64,000 nt of DNA from NCBI RefSeq assembly GCF_010894435.1, contig NZ_JAAIXZ010000014.1:248001-312000 (forward strand), given 5' to 3'. The translations under genes and the position numbers were made by a program. The notes beneath the pieces were generated by a model. The model was not told the DNA's origin. It saw only the letters and a program-made list of their open reading frames with translations, and did no database searches. Positions 18,836 to 32,200 of the stretch are shown piece by piece. Numbering within the stretch: the stretch's first letter is position 1; every line of letters begins with the position of its first letter. This DNA comes from Pyxidicoccus trucidator. GTDB taxonomy: Bacteria; Myxococcota; Myxococcia; Myxococcales; Myxococcaceae.

Positions 18836-20215
18836 TCAGCTCGCGGGCTGTGCCGTGGGTGGCACCACCGCGGAGGTCGGCTGTGACTCCGCGTCCGGCA
18901 GCTCATCTTCCAGGTTGCGGATGTGCGGGTTCTGCCAGGCGGCGATGGCCTGGACGACCAGCACCACGCCCAGGGACGCGAGCAGCAGCGCGATGCCACG
19001 CCCGGTGCCCGTCCCCACCACGCGGCCCACCGTGTTCGCGAGCGCCCCGCCCGGCGCCATCCAGGGCTCGAAGAAGGCATCGGAGAGCACGCCCGCCAGC
19101 AGCGAGGCCACCGGCGCGCCGAGGAGATTGACCATGCGCCGCAGCGAGAACACGCGGCCCTGGACGTCCGGCGGCACCTTCTGCTGCCAGAGGGTCTGCG
19201 CGCAGCTCGACAGGATGGGGACGTTGAAGAGGAACAGCGCCGCGGCCAGCCCCACCAGCCACGGGCGCGGCTGGAGCACCGCGAGCATCAGCGGCAGGCC
19301 CGCCAGCAGCACGAAGCCGAGCACGCCCTGGATGCGGCGCTTCGGCCCGCCCCACACGCCCATGGCGATGCCGCCGAACAGCATCCCCAGGCCGGACACG
19401 GACATCACCCGGCCCAGCGTCGCGGCGTCCGTGAAGCTCAGGATGAGCGGGGTGATGAGCACCATCACCATGCCCATGGCCACGTTGACCATCGCCAGCG
19501 TCCACATCAGCCCGAACAGCCCCGGCCGCGAGCGGATGAAGCTCCAGCCCAGGCCCATCTCCTTCCACAGCGAGCCACGCGCCGCGGCGCCCTCGGCCGA
19601 CACGGGCGGCTTCGGGAAGCGCACCATCAGCAGCGTCACCATGGAGAAGGCGAAGGTGGCCAGGTCCATCAGGACGATGCCCTCCAGGCCCACCTTCAGG
19701 AGCAGCACGCCCGCGAGCACCGGGGACACGAGCTGCCCCACGCCCGAGGCCAGCTCCACGAAGCCGTTGGCCCGCGCGAGGTGCTGCTTCGGCACCATCA
19801 GCGTGGTGCTCGCCTGGAAGGCCGGCCAGCGGAAGGCGCTGAACAACGCGCCGAGGATGATGGGCCCGTAGAAGTGCCAGGGCTCGAGCGTCCACATCCC
19901 CGCGTTGCTGGCCTGGAGCAGGCCGAAGATGCACAGCGTGGCGACGCCGGACCCGAGGTCGCTCAGCAGCATCACCTTGCGCCTGTCCCAGCGGTCCACC
20001 AGCGTGCCCGCCAGCGGGGACAGCAGCGCCATGGGCAGCAGGTAGAAGAACGTGAGCAGCGAGAACTGCGTGACGGAGCCGGAGCGCTTGTAGATCTCGA
20101 TGCCGAGCGCGAAGTGCGTCACGCCCGAGCCGATGAGCGAGGCCACCTGGCCGAGCCAGGTGAGGCCGAACGCGCGCGCCGAGCTGGGAACCGCGGTCTG
20201 TGTCGATGAGGTCAT
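18836..20215 (-). CDS. MFS transporter, probable exporter of the PKS-NRPS product
   Basis: This is a major facilitator superfamily protein of 459 aa with about twelve hydrophobic segments and a typical motif A-like loop (GTLVDRWDRRKVML, about 65-80). The sequence (GQVASLIGSGVTHFALGIEIYKRSGS at the start) is of the EntS/MFS_3 type that exports siderophores and other peptides. The C terminus is cytoplasmic and acidic. It starts 37 bp after the NRPS stop on the same strand, so product export or self-resistance is the natural inference. No clear Shine-Dalgarno precedes the ATG (the nearby bases are pyrimidine-rich), suggesting translation depends on the upstream gene or that the start is weakly used. 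Confidence 0.85.
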   Translation of the reverse strand: MTSSTQTAVPSSARAFGLTWLGQVASLIGSGVTHFALGIEIYKRSGSVTQFSLLTFFYLLPMALLSPLAGTLVDRWDRRKVMLLSDLGSGVATLCIFGLLQASNAGMWTLEPWHFYGPIILGALFSAFRWPAFQASTTLMVPKQHLARANGFVELASGVGQLVSPVLAGVLLLKVGLEGIVLMDLATFAFSMVTLLMVRFPKPPVSAEGAAARGSLWKEMGLGWSFIRSRPGLFGLMWTLAMVNVAMGMVMVLITPLILSFTDAATLGRVMSVSGLGMLFGGIAMGVWGGPKRRIQGVLGFVLLAGLPLMLAVLQPRPWLVGLAAALFLFNVPILSSCAQTLWQQKVPPDVQGRVFSLRRMVNLLGAPVASLLAGVLSDAFFEPWMAPGGALANTVGRVVGTGTGRGIALLLASLGVVLVVQAIAAWQNPHIRNLEDELPDAESQPTSAVVPPTAQPAS

Positions 20216-20252
20216 TGGAGGAAGTCAGGTGAAGGGTGGGGCGCCTGGGGGC

Positions 20253-23200
20253 TCAGCCTGGCCGGCGCCGGGATTCGGTGTCGCTCGCGTGGGTCCGGGC
20301 ACGTTCCAGCAGCGCGGCCAGGGCCGTCGCGAGTCGCTCCACGTAGGGAGCGCTCAAGAGGGAGTGGTGGTCTCCGGGCATCGTCAGGACGTCCACGTGC
20401 TCGGCCAGCGTGTCCCAGCCTCGCGCGGGGCCATGCTCGTCCAGGCCCTGAGTGTCCGCGCCCAGCAGCAGTGTGACGGTGCCGGCCTGTGGCTTCAGGG
20501 TGTGCGCGTGGAGCGCGCCCAGGTTGGCGGTGAAGACGCGCTCCAGCGCGGCCCGCTGCTCCGGGGACAGGCCCACGGCCTGCGCGGGCTCCGCGTCGAA
20601 GAGGCCCGCCAGCGCCGAGGCGTCTGGCAGCGGCTCGCCCTTGGCGTAGGAGGTGGGGCTCGGCTCGATGAGTGCCACCACGTCCACCTCCTCGCCGCGC
20701 AGGCGTAGCACGCGCGCCATCTCGAATGCGATGACCGCGCCGAGCGACCAGCCTCCCAGCCGGTACGGGCCGTGCGGCTGCACGGTGCGGAGGGCCTCGA
20801 TGTAGAAGTAGGCCATCTCCAGGATGGACTCCAGCGGAGGCTCCGCGCCGTCCAGGCCCTGCGCCTCCAGCCCGTAGAGGGGCTGCCGGGGACCGAGCTG
20901 ACGCGCCAGCTCCGCGAAGCCGAGGACACCGCCGCCCACCGGGTGCACGAGGAAGAACGGCGGCAGGTCTCCGCCCGGCTGGATGGGGACCAGTGGAATC
21001 CACGGCGCGGGCTCGCGCCGGGCGAGGGCGGCGAGCTGCTCCACCGTGGAGGCCTGGAACAGCGCCGCCAGGGGCAGCGTGCGTCCGGTCCGCTCGCGGA
21101 GCAGGCCCATGAGGCGCACCGCGAGCAGCGAGTGGCCGCCGAGCGTGAAGAAGTCGTCGTGGATGCCCACCGAGCGCGCTCCCAGCACCTCCTCGAACAG
21201 CCGCGCCACGGCCAGCTCCAGCGAGTCGCGCGGGGCGACGTGCGCCACGCCCGAGCCTTCCTGCCTCGGCGCCGGCAGCGCCCTCCGGTTCACCTTGCCG
21301 TTCGGCGTCAGCGGCAGCGCCTCCAGGACGACGAAGGCCGACGGCACCATGTACTCGGGCAGCCGCTCCTTGAGGAACGTGCGCAGGGCCGTGGCGTCCG
21401 CCGCGGCTTCCGTGCCCGTGGGGACCAGGTACGCCACGAGGCGCTTGTCGCCCGGAGCGTCCTCTCGCACCACCACCACCGTGTCGGCCACGCCCGGGTG
21501 AGCGCGCAGGGCGGACTCGACTTCTCCCAGCTCGATGCGGAAGCCGCGCACCTTCACCTGGAAGTCGATGCGGCCGAGGAAGTCCAGCGTGCCATTCGCG
21601 CGCCGGCGCACCCGGTCTCCCGTCCTGTACATGCGGGCGCCCGACCCGGCGTGGAACGGGTCCAGCATGAAGCGCTCGGACGTCAGCTCCGGGCGGTCCA
21701 GGTAGCCGCGCACCACGCCCTCGCCAGCGATGAACAGCTCACCGGGCACGCCCACCGGCACCGGCAGCAGGTGCTCGTCCAGGACGTAGAGCCGCGTGTT
21801 GGCGATGGGCCGACCGATGGAGACGGTGGCCGGCAAGTCGTCGCACATCACCGTGTACGTGGACGACCAGACCGTCGTCTCCGTCGGGCCGTACATGTTG
21901 GTGAGCGCCGCCGAGGGCAGGGCGGAGCGGAGCTGGCGCGCCAGCGAGCCGGGCAGCGCCTCGCCGCCGACGAGCAGGTGCTCCAGCGCGCCCAGGCCCG
22001 CCACCGTCTCCGGCGCCAGCACCAGCGAGCGCGCGAAGGACGGCGTGCACTGCAAGTGCGTCACGGCGTGGCGCCCCAGCAACTCCGGCAGCGTCGGAGC
22101 CGAGCCCATGCGTGCCGCCGCGTGCTCGTCATGCAGCACCACCTGGTAGCCGCGGCACAGCGTCCAGAGCAGCTCGAGGACGTGGATGTCGAAGGAGATG
22201 CTGGTGACGGCCAGCCACACGCCCGGCGTGCTGCTGCCCAGCAGCGCGTCCATGCCCGTGAAGAAGTTGGACACGGTGCGGTGGGGAACCACGACACCCT
22301 TGGGCCGCCCCGTGCTGCCGGACGTGTAGATGACGTAGGCGGCGTCATCCGGCGAAGCCTTCACGGTGTTGGTCCTGGCGCGCGAGCGGCTGGCGTCATC
22401 CTTCGGCCCGTCGAGGTGCACCACATGCCCGCCGTAGCCGGCGAAGGTGCCCGACAGGTGGTGCTGCGTGAGGAGCACCGTAGCTCCCGAGTCCTCCAGC
22501 ATCAGCGCCAGGCGCTCCGCCGGGTACACCGGGTCCAGGGGCAGGTAGGCGCCGCCCGCTTCGAGGATCGCGAGCATGGCGACGACCATGTCCACGGAGC
22601 GCTCGACGGACACGCCGACCCGCACATCCGGGCCCACACCGAGCGTCCGCAGCCGCCGGGCCAGGCGATCCACCTTCTGGCGCAAGCCGGCGTACGTCAC
22701 CCTCGACTCGCCGGACATCAGCGCCACCGCGCGGGGCGTGCGCTCCGCCTGCGCCGCGAACAGCTCGTGGATGCAGGACTCGCGGGCGTACTCCGTCTCC
22801 GTTGCGTTCCAGTCCATCAGGACCTGACGGCGCTCCGTCTCGCCCAGGAGGGCCAGCTCGGACACGCGCTGCCCCGGGTCTCCGGCCAGCCCCTCCAGCA
22901 GCTTCTGGAAGTGTCCGGCCATGCGGTGGATGGTGGCGGCCTCGAAGAGGTCCACGTCGTAGTTGAAGCCGGCCTCCAGCCCGTCCGCCGTCTCCTGCAT
23001 GGCGACGGAGAGGTCGAACTTCGACGTGCCGTTGTCGAGCGTCCGCTGGCTCACCGACACCCCCGGCAGCGCGGACTCGCCCATGGGGGCGTTCTGGAGG
23101 ACGAACATCACCTGGAAGAGCGGCTGGCGGGACAGGTCGCGCGTGGGCTCAAGCTCCTCGACCAGCTTCTCGAAGGGGATGTCCTGGTGCGCGTAGGCGC

Positions 23201-26200
23201 CCAGGGTGGACTCCTTCACGCGAGACAGCAGCTCACGGAAGGTCGGCGCGCCCTCCAGGCTGGTGCGCAGCACCAGCGTGTTGATGAACATGCCGAGCAG
23301 CGGCTCCAGCTCCTGCGTGCGGCGGCCCGCGATGGGCGTGCCGACCGCCAGGTCCTTCTGGCCGGAGTAGCGGCTGAGCAGCGCCTGGAAGCCCGCGAGC
23401 AGCACCATGAACAGCGTGGCGCCCTCCTGGCGGCCCAGGGCGCGGAGCGAGTCGCTGAGCTCCCGAGGCAGCTTGAACTCCACCGTGGCGCCCTGCTGGC
23501 GGCGCACGGCGGGACGGGGGAAGTCGGTGGGAAGCTCCAGCGGCTCCAGGCCGGCGAGCTGCTGGCGCCACCAGGAGCGCTGCGCGTCGAGCACCTCGCC
23601 CTGGAGCCAGCCGCGTTGCCACACGGCGTAGTCCGCGTACTGCAGCGGCAGCGTGGGCAGCGGCGACGGCTGGCCCTCCTTGAAGGCCGCGTAGAGCGCG
23701 CCCAGCTCGCGCACCAGCACGCCCACGGACCAGCCGTCCGAGACGATGTGGTGCATGTTGAGCAGGAGCACATGCTCGCTGGCGCCCAGCTTCAGCAGCG
23801 AGGCCCGGAGCAGCGGACCGTCCGTGAGGGAGAACGGCTGGCGTGCTTCGTCCTGGCCGCGGCGCTGCACCTCGGCGCGAGCCTCCGCGTCCGGCAGGGA
23901 GGACAGGTCCTCCAGCGGCAGCGTGAAGCGGGCGGGCGGGTGGATGACCTGGACGGGCTGTCCGTCCGCGCCCATGGCGAAGGTGGTGCGGAGCACCTCA
24001 TGGCGGTGCACCACCGTCTCGAACGCGCGGCGCAGCGCTTCGACGTCCACCGTGCCGGAGAGGCCCAGCGCCACCGGGATGTTGTAGGTCGCATCACCGG
24101 GGAGGAGCTGCTCCAGGACCCAGAGGCGCTGCTGCGCGAAGGACAGCGGGAGCGGCTGCTCGCGCGAGGTCTCCACCAGCGGCGGGAGCTGCGGGCCCTT
24201 CGTCAGGCCCAGGGCCTCGATGCGCTCCGCGAGCTGACCGGCCGTGCTGGCCTCGAAGAGGGCACGGAGGGGCAGCTCGACGCCCAGGCTGGCGCGGATG
24301 CGGGACACCACGCGCGTGGCCAGCAGGGAGTGCCCGCCGAGCGCGAAGAAGTCGTCGTTGAGCCCCACGGCGGGCAGGCCCAGCACCTCCGCGAACGCAT
24401 CGGCCAGGAGCTGCTGGACGGGCGTGTGGGCGGCATTGCCGGCCTCGGTGGCGGTGCCGGCCTGCGTGGTGGTCGGCGCGGGCAGCGCCTTGCGGTCCAC
24501 CTTGCCGTTCGGCGACAGGGGCAGCGCGTCCAGGACCACGAGGGCCGAGGGCACCATGTGTTCCGGCAGCTTCTGCTGGAGGAAGGTCCGGATGGAGGCG
24601 GTCAGCGCCGCGGGCTCTCCACCGTGTGCCGTCGCCGCCGCGACTACGTACCCGACGAGGCGCTTGTCACCCGGGGAGTCCTCGCGTGCAACCACCACCG
24701 CCTCGCGGACGCCCTCGTGCTGGCAGAGGACGGTCTCCACCTCTCCCGGCTCCACGCGGAAGCCACGCACCTTCACCTGGAAGTCGACGCGGCCGAGGTA
24801 CTCCAGCGTGCCGTCCTCCTTCCAGCGCACGCGGTCTCCGGTGCGGTACATGCGCTCGCCGTCCGCGGAGTGGAACGGGTCATCGAGGAAGCGCTCGGCG
24901 GTCAGGTCCGGGCGGCCCAGGTAGCCTCGGGCCACGCCGGCGCCGCCGATGAACAGCTCTCCGGGGACGCCCACCGGCACCGGCTGCCGCTGCTCGTCCA
25001 GGACGTAGAGCCGCGTGTTGCCAATGGGGCGGCCGATGGTGGCCGGCCCGTCCGCCCGGCGCAGGGCGTAGGTGGAGTACGTCGTCGTCTCGGACGGACC
25101 GTAGAGGTCGTAGACCTTCCACACGCCGGGCTGCGCGTAGAGCTGGCGCACCAGGGACGTGGGCAGCGGCTCGCCGGCCAGGTTCACCACGCGGACGCTC
25201 TCGGGCAGCGGGCCCGAGCGCAGCAGCTCCGCCATGACGGACGGCACCGTGTTCACCAGCGTGACGCGGTTGGCCGCAGGCAGCGTGTGCAGGGCCAGGG
25301 CGTTCTCCGCCATCACCACCGTGCCACCCGTGGTCAGCGGGAGGAACAGCTCGAAGACGGAGAGGTCGAAGTTGATGGACGTCGCGGCCAGCGTGCCGGT
25401 GAGCACCTCGGGCGGGAACACCGTGCGGGCCCAGGCCAGGAAGGCCACCGCGTTGCGGTGCTCAATCGCCACGGCCTTGGGCCGGCCCGTCGAGCCCGAC
25501 GTGTAGATGAGGTACGCGAGCTGGTGGCTGGAGACGACCGGCAGCGCGGCGGACGGCACGGCCAGGCCGGAGCCCACCTCGTCCGAGTCCACACAGAGCA
25601 CCCGCGCGGAGTGCTCCGGCAGGACGGACGCGAGCGACGCGCGGGTCAGCAGGAGCCGGGCCCCCGAGTCCTCCAGGATGAAGCCCAGCCGCTGGCGCGG
25701 GTAGGCCGGATCCAGCGGAACGTACAGGCCGCCCGCCTTGAGGATGGCCAGGAGCGAGACGACGAGGTCGATTCCGCGCTCCAGGCACACGCCCACCGGC
25801 GTCTCCGCACCCACGCCGAGCACGGCCAGCACTCCGGCGAGGTGGGTGGCGCGCTGCTCGAGCTGCGCGAAGGTGAGCGACTCCTCTCCGGAGATGAGGG
25901 CGACGGCGTCCGGCGTGCGCGCGGCCTGCTGCTCGAAGAGGGAGGCGAGCGAGGCGTCGCGCGGATGCTCCAGGTCCGTGGCGTTCCAGTCGACGAGGAC
26001 GCGCTGGCGCTCCTCGGCGCTCATCATCGTCACGTCCGCGAGCGTTTGCGTGGTGGGGGCCACCAGGGACACGAGTGCGCGGCCCCACTGCTCCAGGACG
26101 CGCTGGAGGCTCTCGCGCTCGAAGCGCGGCTCCTCGTAGGTGAGCTGCAGCTTCGTGGTGCGGCCCGGGAGCACGGTGGCGGTGAGGGGGTAGTGCGTGT

Positions 26201-29200
26201 GGTCTCCGCCCTCCACGTCCTTCAGCGACATGGCGCTGGTGCGCTGCTCCATCGACTCGTCGATGGGGTAGTTCTCGAAGACCAGCAGGGACTCGAACAG
26301 CGTGGTGCCACGTGGCACGGAGGACAGCGTCTGGACGTGGACGAGCGGGGTGTGCTCGTGGTTGCGCGTCTGCTGCTGTTGCTCGCGGAGCGCTTGCAGC
26401 CACGTGGCCACGGGGGTGGTCGTCACCGGCACGTGGATGCGCACGGGCACGGTGTTGATGAGCAGGCCCACCATGAGCTCGGCGCCGGGAAGCTCGGGCG
26501 GACGGCCGGCCACGGTGTTGCCGAAGACCACGTCCGGCTCGCCAGCATGGCGCGAGAGAACAAAGCCCCAGGCGGCCATGGTCAGCGTGGACAGCGTGAG
26601 CTGGTGCTGGCGCGCGAAGGCCTGGAGCGCGGCGGACTGCTGCTGCGTGAGAGGAAGCTCCAGCGTGTGCTGCCGGGCCTGGGTTCCAGCCGGAGGCGTG
26701 GCGTGGGTGTCCGCGGGCAGCGGCGTGGGAGCACTGAAGCCCTGGAGCGTGGTGCACCAGAAGGCGTCATCCGCCGCCGTGTCCCGGCGCTGGAGCCAGG
26801 CGATGTAGTCGCGGTACAGCGGCCGCGCCGGCAGCTTCGGCGCGCGCCCGGAGGCGAAGGCGTCGAAGAGGGTGAAGACGTCCTGGAGGATGGGGCTGAG
26901 GCTCCAGCCGTCCAGGAGCAGGTGGTGGTGGCTCCACAGGAAGCGCCACGTGTCGTCCGCCAGGCGCACCGCCGTCATGCGCATCAGCGGGGCATTGCGA
27001 AGGTCGAAGCCCCGGCGACGGTCCTCCGCCTGGAGCTCCGCGAAGCGGGCCTTCTGCTCGGCTGCGGGCACGGTGCGCCAGTCGAGCTGCGCCCACGGCA
27101 GCTCCGCGTGCGCGTGCACCACCTGGAGCGGAGCGTCGAGTCCCTCCCAGGCGAAGCCCGTGCGGAGGATGGGCGTGCGGTCGATGAGCGCCTGCCAGGC
27201 CCGGCGGAAGTGCGCCACGTCCATGGTGCCACTGGCCGTCCAGGCGAGCTGCTCGAAGTAGGCGCCGGACTCCGGGGACAGCAGCGTGTGGAAGAGCAGG
27301 CCCTGCTGGAGCGGGGACAGCGGGTAGAGGTCCTCCACGCTGGAGCCGTACCGCTGGAGCAGCGAGTCGAGCGCGGGCGGGGTGAGCGAGGCGAGCGGGA
27401 AGTCCGCCGTGCCGAGCCGCTTCGCGTCGTCGGAGTGGCTCTCGGTGATGAGGGCGCGCAGGTGCTTGAGGAAGCGCTTCGCCAGCGCCTCGATGGTGGG
27501 CTTGCGGTGCAGGTTCTCGCTGTAGGCGAACACGAGCTGCAGGCGCCCGCCGAGCACGGAGCCGCTGACCTCCAGCGGGTGCATGCGGAGCGCCTCGGGC
27601 GGCACTTCCGCGCCCGCGGGCTCGTTGGCGAACGAGAGCAGGGCCGCGGTGTCAGAGGACGCGTCGAGCTGTCCCAGGTAGTTGAAGGCCACCGGCGGCG
27701 TGGGCAGCGCACGGAGGGGCGCGCTGAGCTCGTCGGGCCCCAACGACTTGAGGATGCCGAAGCCGACACCGTGATGGGGGATGTGGCGCAGGGACTCGCG
27801 CACCGCGCGCAGGTTGTCGCCCGCCGTCCCGCCGCGAGGCAGGGACAGGTGCACCGGGTAGATGGAGGTGAACCAGCCCACCGTGCGGGACAGGTCCACG
27901 CCGTCGATGAGCGAGTCCTCGCGGCCGTGGCCTTCCAGGTCGAGCCAGATGTGGCCCTGGTCCGTCCAGTCCGACAGAGCCTGCGCCAGGGCCGTGAGCA
28001 GCACGTCCTGGAGGTTGCTGCGCCAGGCCGTGGGCACCTCGCGCTGCAAGGCACGGGTCTCTTCCGTGTCCAGCGTGAAGGTGACGGTGCGGGCGGAGGC
28101 GTAGGTGTTCGGGCCGGAGCTGTCCGTGGGCAGCGGCGCCGGGGGCGTGGCCGCATGACGGAGCCACCCCTGGGCCTCCTTCTTCATCGCGTCCGATTGG
28201 GCGTACTGCTGGAGCTTCTGCGCCCAGGTCTGGAAGGAGGTCGTCTTGGGAGGCAGGGCGGGCTGACCGCCTTGGAGCAGGCGCTGGTAGGTCGTCTGGA
28301 GGTCCTCCAGCAGCACGCGCCAGGAGACGGCGTCCACGACGATGTGGTGCACGCAGATGAGCAGCCGCTGGGTGGAGCCCAGGTTGAAGAGGGCCGCGCA
28401 CAGCAGCGGTGGCTGGCTCAGGTCGAAGGACGCCTGGAGGCGCGTGCCATGGGCTTCCAGCTCCCGACGCTGCTCCTCGGCCGGGAGCGCGGAGAGGTCA
28501 TGGTGCTCCAGGCGCAGGGGGGCCTCGTCGATGGAGGCGTTGTCCTGAGCCCAGGCGCCGTCGTCCTGCTGACGGAAGCGCAGGCGCAGGGCGTCGTGGT
28601 GGGCGAGCAGTGCACGCAGGGCCTTGTCCAGCACGTCCAGGTGCAGCGGCTGGTGGGCGGCCAGCAGCAGCGACTGGTTGAAGTGGTGCGGGTGGCTGGC
28701 CTGATGCTCCAGGAAGTAGCGCTGCACGGGCGTCAGCGGCACGGGGCCGGTGACGGGCCCCTGGTCGATGGTGGCCAGAGCGGAAGCGGAGCGTGCGGCG
28801 ACGGCCAGTTCCGCCACCGTCTGGTGCTGGAAGAGGTGACGCGCGGTGAGGGGGAAGCCGGCCTGACGCGAGCGGGAGACGACGAGCAGGCTGAGGATGG
28901 AGTCGCCACCCAGGGCGAAGAAGTTGTCGTGGACGCCCACGCGAGGCAGGCGCAGCACGGCGGCCCAGATGTCGGCCAGTCGCTGCTCCACCTCGTCTCG
29001 CGGCGCCGCGTACTCGCCCTGCGGGAGCTGGTGCGAGGCGTCCGGCGCCGGCAGCGCCTTCTTGTCCAGCTTGCCCGTCACGGAGAGGGGCAGGGCCTTC
29101 AGGACGACGAAGGCCGAGGGCACCATGTACTCGGGCAGCCGCTGCTTGAGCGCGGTGCGCAGGGGCGCCAGGTCCAGCTCCGGGGCCGCCGCGTCCTGGG

Positions 29201-32200
29201 ACACGGGCGGCTTCGGGACGACGTAGGCGACGAGGCGCTTGTCGCCGGGGGCGTCCTCTCGCACCAGCACCACCGCCTCATGGACGGTCGGCTGGTCGAG
29301 CAGGGCGGCTTCAATCTCCCCGAGCTCGATGCGCAGGCCGCGCAGCTTCACCTGGAAGTCGATGCGGCCCAGGTACTCCAGCTGGCCGTCCTCGCGCCAG
29401 CGCACTCGGTCTCCCGAGCGGTAGAGGCGCGCTTCGGGCTCGGTGCTGAACGGGTCTGGGATGAAGCGCTCGGCGGTCAGCTCCGGGCGGTCCAGGTAGC
29501 CCCGGGCCACGCCCACGCCGCCGATGTACAGATCGCCCGGCACGCCCACGGGCTGCGGACGCAGCGCCGCATCCAGGACATACAGGCGCGTGTTGGGAAT
29601 CGCGCGGCCGATGCTAAGGCGCTCCGGGTCCATGGAGCCCTTCGTCATCGTCGCGACGATGGTGACTTCCGTCGGTCCGTACGCGTTGAGGAACGTGCGG
29701 CCCTGGACCCAGCTCCGCGCCAGCGCGGGCGGGCAGGCCTCGCCTCCCGACGCCACTGTGCGCAGCTCGGGCAGCGCCTCCGGCTGGAGCGTGGCCAGCG
29801 CGGTAGGCGTCGCCAGCAGCACTGAGATGTGCTGCTGCGCCAGGGTCGTCTGGAGCGGCTCACCCGGCAGGAGCTGCTCGCGCTGGGCGAGGACGAGCGT
29901 GGCCCCGGACAGCAGCGCGGAGAAGACCTCCCACACCGAGGCGTCGAACGCCGGGGACGCGAGCTGCAGGGCTCGCTGACCGGGCTCGATGCGCAGGCCC
30001 TGGATGATGGCCAGCGCCGTGTTCACGAGGCCGCGGTGGTGCAGCAGCGTGCCCTTGGGCCGGCCCGTGCTACCCGAGGTGTAGATGACGTACGCGAGGC
30101 GCTCCGGCCCGACGCTCACGGCAGGCGGCGCCTCCGGCAGGCGGGACAGGAGCTCGGCCTCCTCGTCCAGGCACAGCACCTTCGCGCCGTGGGCCGGCAG
30201 GCGGTCCACCAGCGCCCGGTGCGTCAGCAGCACCTGCGCGTGAGAGTCCTCCAGGTAGTACGCGAGCCGCTCGGGCGGGTGCGCGGGGTCCAGCGGCAGG
30301 AAGGCGCCACCGGCCTCCAGCGTGGCGAGCATCGCCACCACCAGATCCGGGCTGCCTCGCTCCAGGCACAGGGCCACGCGGCCCTCGGCACCCAGGCCCA
30401 GGGCCTCCAGCCGGTACGCGAGCTGACGCGCGCGTCCCTGGAGCTGGCGGAACGTGAGCACCGTGTCCCCGGCGATGAGGGCGGGGGCCTCCGGTGTGCG
30501 CTCCACCTGCTGGTGGAACACGTGCTGCACGCTGGCTTCCGAGGGGAACGCCACATCGGTGGCGTTCCACTCCACCACGACGCGGTGCCGCTCCTCGGCG
30601 TCCATCATCGTCACGTCCGCGAGGCTCTGCGTCTCCGGAGCCGCGAGGGACAGGAGCGCCAGACGCCACTGGTCCAGCACCCGGCCCATGCTGTCACGGG
30701 TGAAGCGCGGCTCCTCGAAGGTGAGGCGCAGGCGCAGCTTCTGGCCCGGGAGGATGGTGGCGGTGATGGGATAGTTGGTGCGCTCCACGCCCTCCACGTC
30801 TCGCACCGCCATGGCCGACGTGCGCTGCGTGAGCGAGTCGTCGATGGGGTAGTTCTCGAAGACGAGCAGGGACTCGAACAGCGGCGTGCCGCGCGGCACC
30901 GGCGCCAGCGACTGGATGTGCACCAGCGGCGTGTGCTCGTGGTTGCGCGACTGCTGGTACTGCGTCTGGAGCGCCTGCAGCCACGTGGCCACCGGGGTGG
31001 TCCCAGCCGGGAGCGGGATGCGCACCGGCAGCGTGTTGATGAGCAGGCCCACCATGGCCTCGGCGCCGGGAAGCTCGGGCGGACGGCCGGCCACCGTGTT
31101 GCCGAAGACCACGTCCTGCTCCCCGCTGTGCCGGCCGAGGACGAAGCCCCAGGCAGCCATCATCAGCGTGGACAGCGTGAGCTGGTGCTGACGCGCGAAG
31201 GCCTGGAGCGCGTTCGACTGCTCCACCGTGAGCGCCACCTCCAGCATGTGCTGGGCCGCGTGCTGGCCCTCGGGAGGCGTGACGTGCGTGTCGGCTGGAA
31301 GCGGCGTGGGCGAGCTGAAGCCCTGGAGCGCCGAGCGCCAGAAGGCGTCATCCGCCTCCGTGTCCCGACGCTGGAGCCAGGCGATGTAGTCGCGGTACGG
31401 CGGACGCGTCGGGAGCTTCGGCTCACGGCCCGAGGCGACGGCGTCGAACAGGACGAACACGTCCTGGAGCACCGGGCTGAGGCTCCAGCCGTCCAGGAGC
31501 AGGTGGTGGTGGCTCCACAGGAAGCGCCAGGTGTCCTCGGCCAGGCGCACCGCGGTCATCCGCATCAGCGGGGCCTTGCGCAGGTCGAAGCCCCGGGCCC
31601 GGTCGTCCAGGAGGAGCTGGGCGAAGCGGGCCTTCTGCTCGGCGGCGGGCACGGTGCGCCAGTCGAGCTGCGCCCACGGCAGCTCCGCGTGCGAGTGCAC
31701 CACCTGGAGCGGCGACTCGAGGTCGGCCCAGGCGAAGCTCGTGCGAAGGATGGGCGTGCGGTCCACGAGGCCCTGCCACGCCTGACGGAAGTGCTCGACC
31801 GCCATGGCGCCGCTGACCGTCCAGGCGAGCTGCTCGAAGTAGACGCCGGACTCAGGGGACAGGACGGTGTGGAAGAGAAGGCCCTGCTGGAGCGGGGACA
31901 GCGGGTAGAGGTCCTCGACGGCCGGGCCCTGCTGCTGGAGCAGGGTGTCGAGCACGGGCTGCGTGAGCGAGGCGAGCGGGAAGTCCGCGGTGCCCAGGCG
32001 CTTCGCGTCGTCGGAGCGGCTCGTGGTGATGAGGGTGCGCAGGTGCGCGAGGAAGCCCTTGGCCAGGGCCTCGATGGTGGTCTGCTCGTGCAGATTCTCG
32101 CTGTAGATGAAGAGGAGGCTCAGGCGCCCGTCCAGCACCGAGCCGTTGACCTCCAGCGGGTGCATGCGCAGGGCGTCCGCCGCGAACTGGGCACCGGACG

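Noticed and set aside
20772-29825. Very long open frames antisense to the NRPS (about 3000 codons here, another of about 1570 codons at 33864-38585)
   Set aside because: They mirror the strong third-position GC bias of the real gene, are rich in Arg, His, Gly and Gln repeats, have no domains, and lie fully opposite recognised NRPS domains.
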